Positions 12,843 through 13,190 of a stretch of DNA of 13,190 nt are shown piece by piece (position 1 is the first letter of the stretch; every line of letters starts with the position of its first letter). Under the pieces are notes generated by a model. That model worked only from the letters and a program-made list of their open reading frames with translations, was not told the origin of the DNA and ran no database searches. Source of the stretch: Paracoccaceae bacterium (GTDB lineage: Bacteria; Pseudomonadota; Alphaproteobacteria; Rhodobacterales; Rhodobacteraceae); assembly GCA_023260935.1 (NCBI GenBank), contig JALQTL010000341.1, positions 1 to 13,190 on the forward strand, given 5' to 3'. Both the position numbers and the translations under genes were made by a program.

Positions 12843-13190
12843 ATGCACATCGTGATTGTCGGCGCAGGTCAGGCGGGCGCTGCTCTGGCGGCCAAGCTGC
12901 GGGCATCGGGGCATCAGGGCCAGATCACCATGATCGGCGAAGAACCCGCGCCCCCCTATCAGCGCCCTCCCCTGTCAAAAGCCTATCTTCTGGGCGAGAT
13001 GGAGGAAGAGCGCCTATGGCTGCGCGCCCCCTCTTTCTGGGCAGATCAGAAGATCACGCTGAAGCTGGGCCAGCGGGTCACCGCCATCGACACGGCCGCG
13101 CGCACCGTCACAGCGGGGGCAGAGGTGATCGGCTATGATCATCTGGCGCTGACCACCGGCAGCACCCCCCGCCGCCTTCCCGCAGCGATC
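12843..13190 (+). CDS. FAD-dependent ferredoxin/rubredoxin reductase-type oxidoreductase (5' part, runs off the right edge)
   Basis: First 116 residues of a pyridine-nucleotide-disulphide-oxidoreductase-fold flavoprotein. The N-terminal Rossmann motif IVIVGAGQAGAALAAKLR has the glycines G7, G9 and G12. An acidic pair at the end of the second strand (IGEE, 32-34) binds the FAD ribose. PPYQRPPLSKAYLLGEM is the hallmark of the ferredoxin-reductase branch used with Rieske or 2Fe-2S oxygenase systems. The later LALTTGSTPRRLP is the second FAD-contact segment. The ribosome site AGAGGGA lies about 10 bases upstream. The NAD(P)H domain and C-terminus lie outside the window, so the electron acceptor cannot be deduced. 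Confidence 0.92.
   Translation, partial: MHIVIVGAGQAGAALAAKLRASGHQGQITMIGEEPAPPYQRPPLSKAYLLGEMEEERLWLRAPSFWADQKITLKLGQRVTAIDTAARTVTAGAEVIGYDHLALTTGSTPRRLPAAI

Overview
The window reads as chromosomal DNA of a high-GC alphaproteobacterium, most likely of the Rhodobacter/Paracoccus group (Rhodobacterales). The basis is the strong G/C bias at third codon positions, the protein style (a GlnK with a GSQSGHTE T-loop, an AmtB with a cleavable leader, a PrtD/PrtE-like secretion pair) and the compact gene packing. This is a judgement from the sequence alone, without a database search. Gene content is mostly housekeeping and conserved accessory. I see no phage, transposon, CRISPR, tRNA or rRNA signature, and base composition is even across the window.

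Layout, left to right. (1) Positions 1-2188: the first codons of an unidentified minus-strand gene, a hairpin-rich spacer, then the nitrogen pair glnK-amtB on the minus strand (PII signal protein and the ammonium channel it gates). A divergent control region separates it from the next gene. (2) 2189-4435: a bifunctional class A penicillin-binding protein on the plus strand. It converges on mlaC and is separated from it by a strong intrinsic terminator (4457-4484). (3) 4523-5897: mlaA-mlaC on the minus strand, overlapping by 11 bp, the outer-membrane and periplasmic parts of the Mla phospholipid-trafficking system. (4) 6083-9165: a translationally coupled type I secretion ABC transporter and membrane-fusion protein, with no outer-membrane channel or secreted substrate nearby. 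(5) 9264-12128: a same-strand series of a RidA-family deaminase, a glycerophosphodiester phosphodiesterase, a FemAB/GNAT-like acyltransferase and a pterin-4a-carbinolamine dehydratase. A perfect GC-rich palindrome lies between the second and third genes. (6) 12129-13190: a short repeat-rich convergent intergenic region, a Prx5-type peroxiredoxin (minus strand), and the start of a divergent FAD-dependent ferredoxin reductase that runs off the end.

Functional picture: nitrogen sensing and uptake, cell-wall synthesis, outer-membrane lipid homeostasis, protein export, metabolite damage repair and peroxide defence. I did not find a clearly new multi-gene system. The observations most worth a second look are: two different short tandem-repeat arrays (11-bp and 13-bp periods) flanking a terminator hairpin between the dehydratase and peroxiredoxin genes; a GT51-domain insertion in the penicillin-binding protein bounded by the protein's only two cysteines; a Tat-like signal on MlaC; an orphan type I secretion pair; and competing hairpins downstream of amtB.
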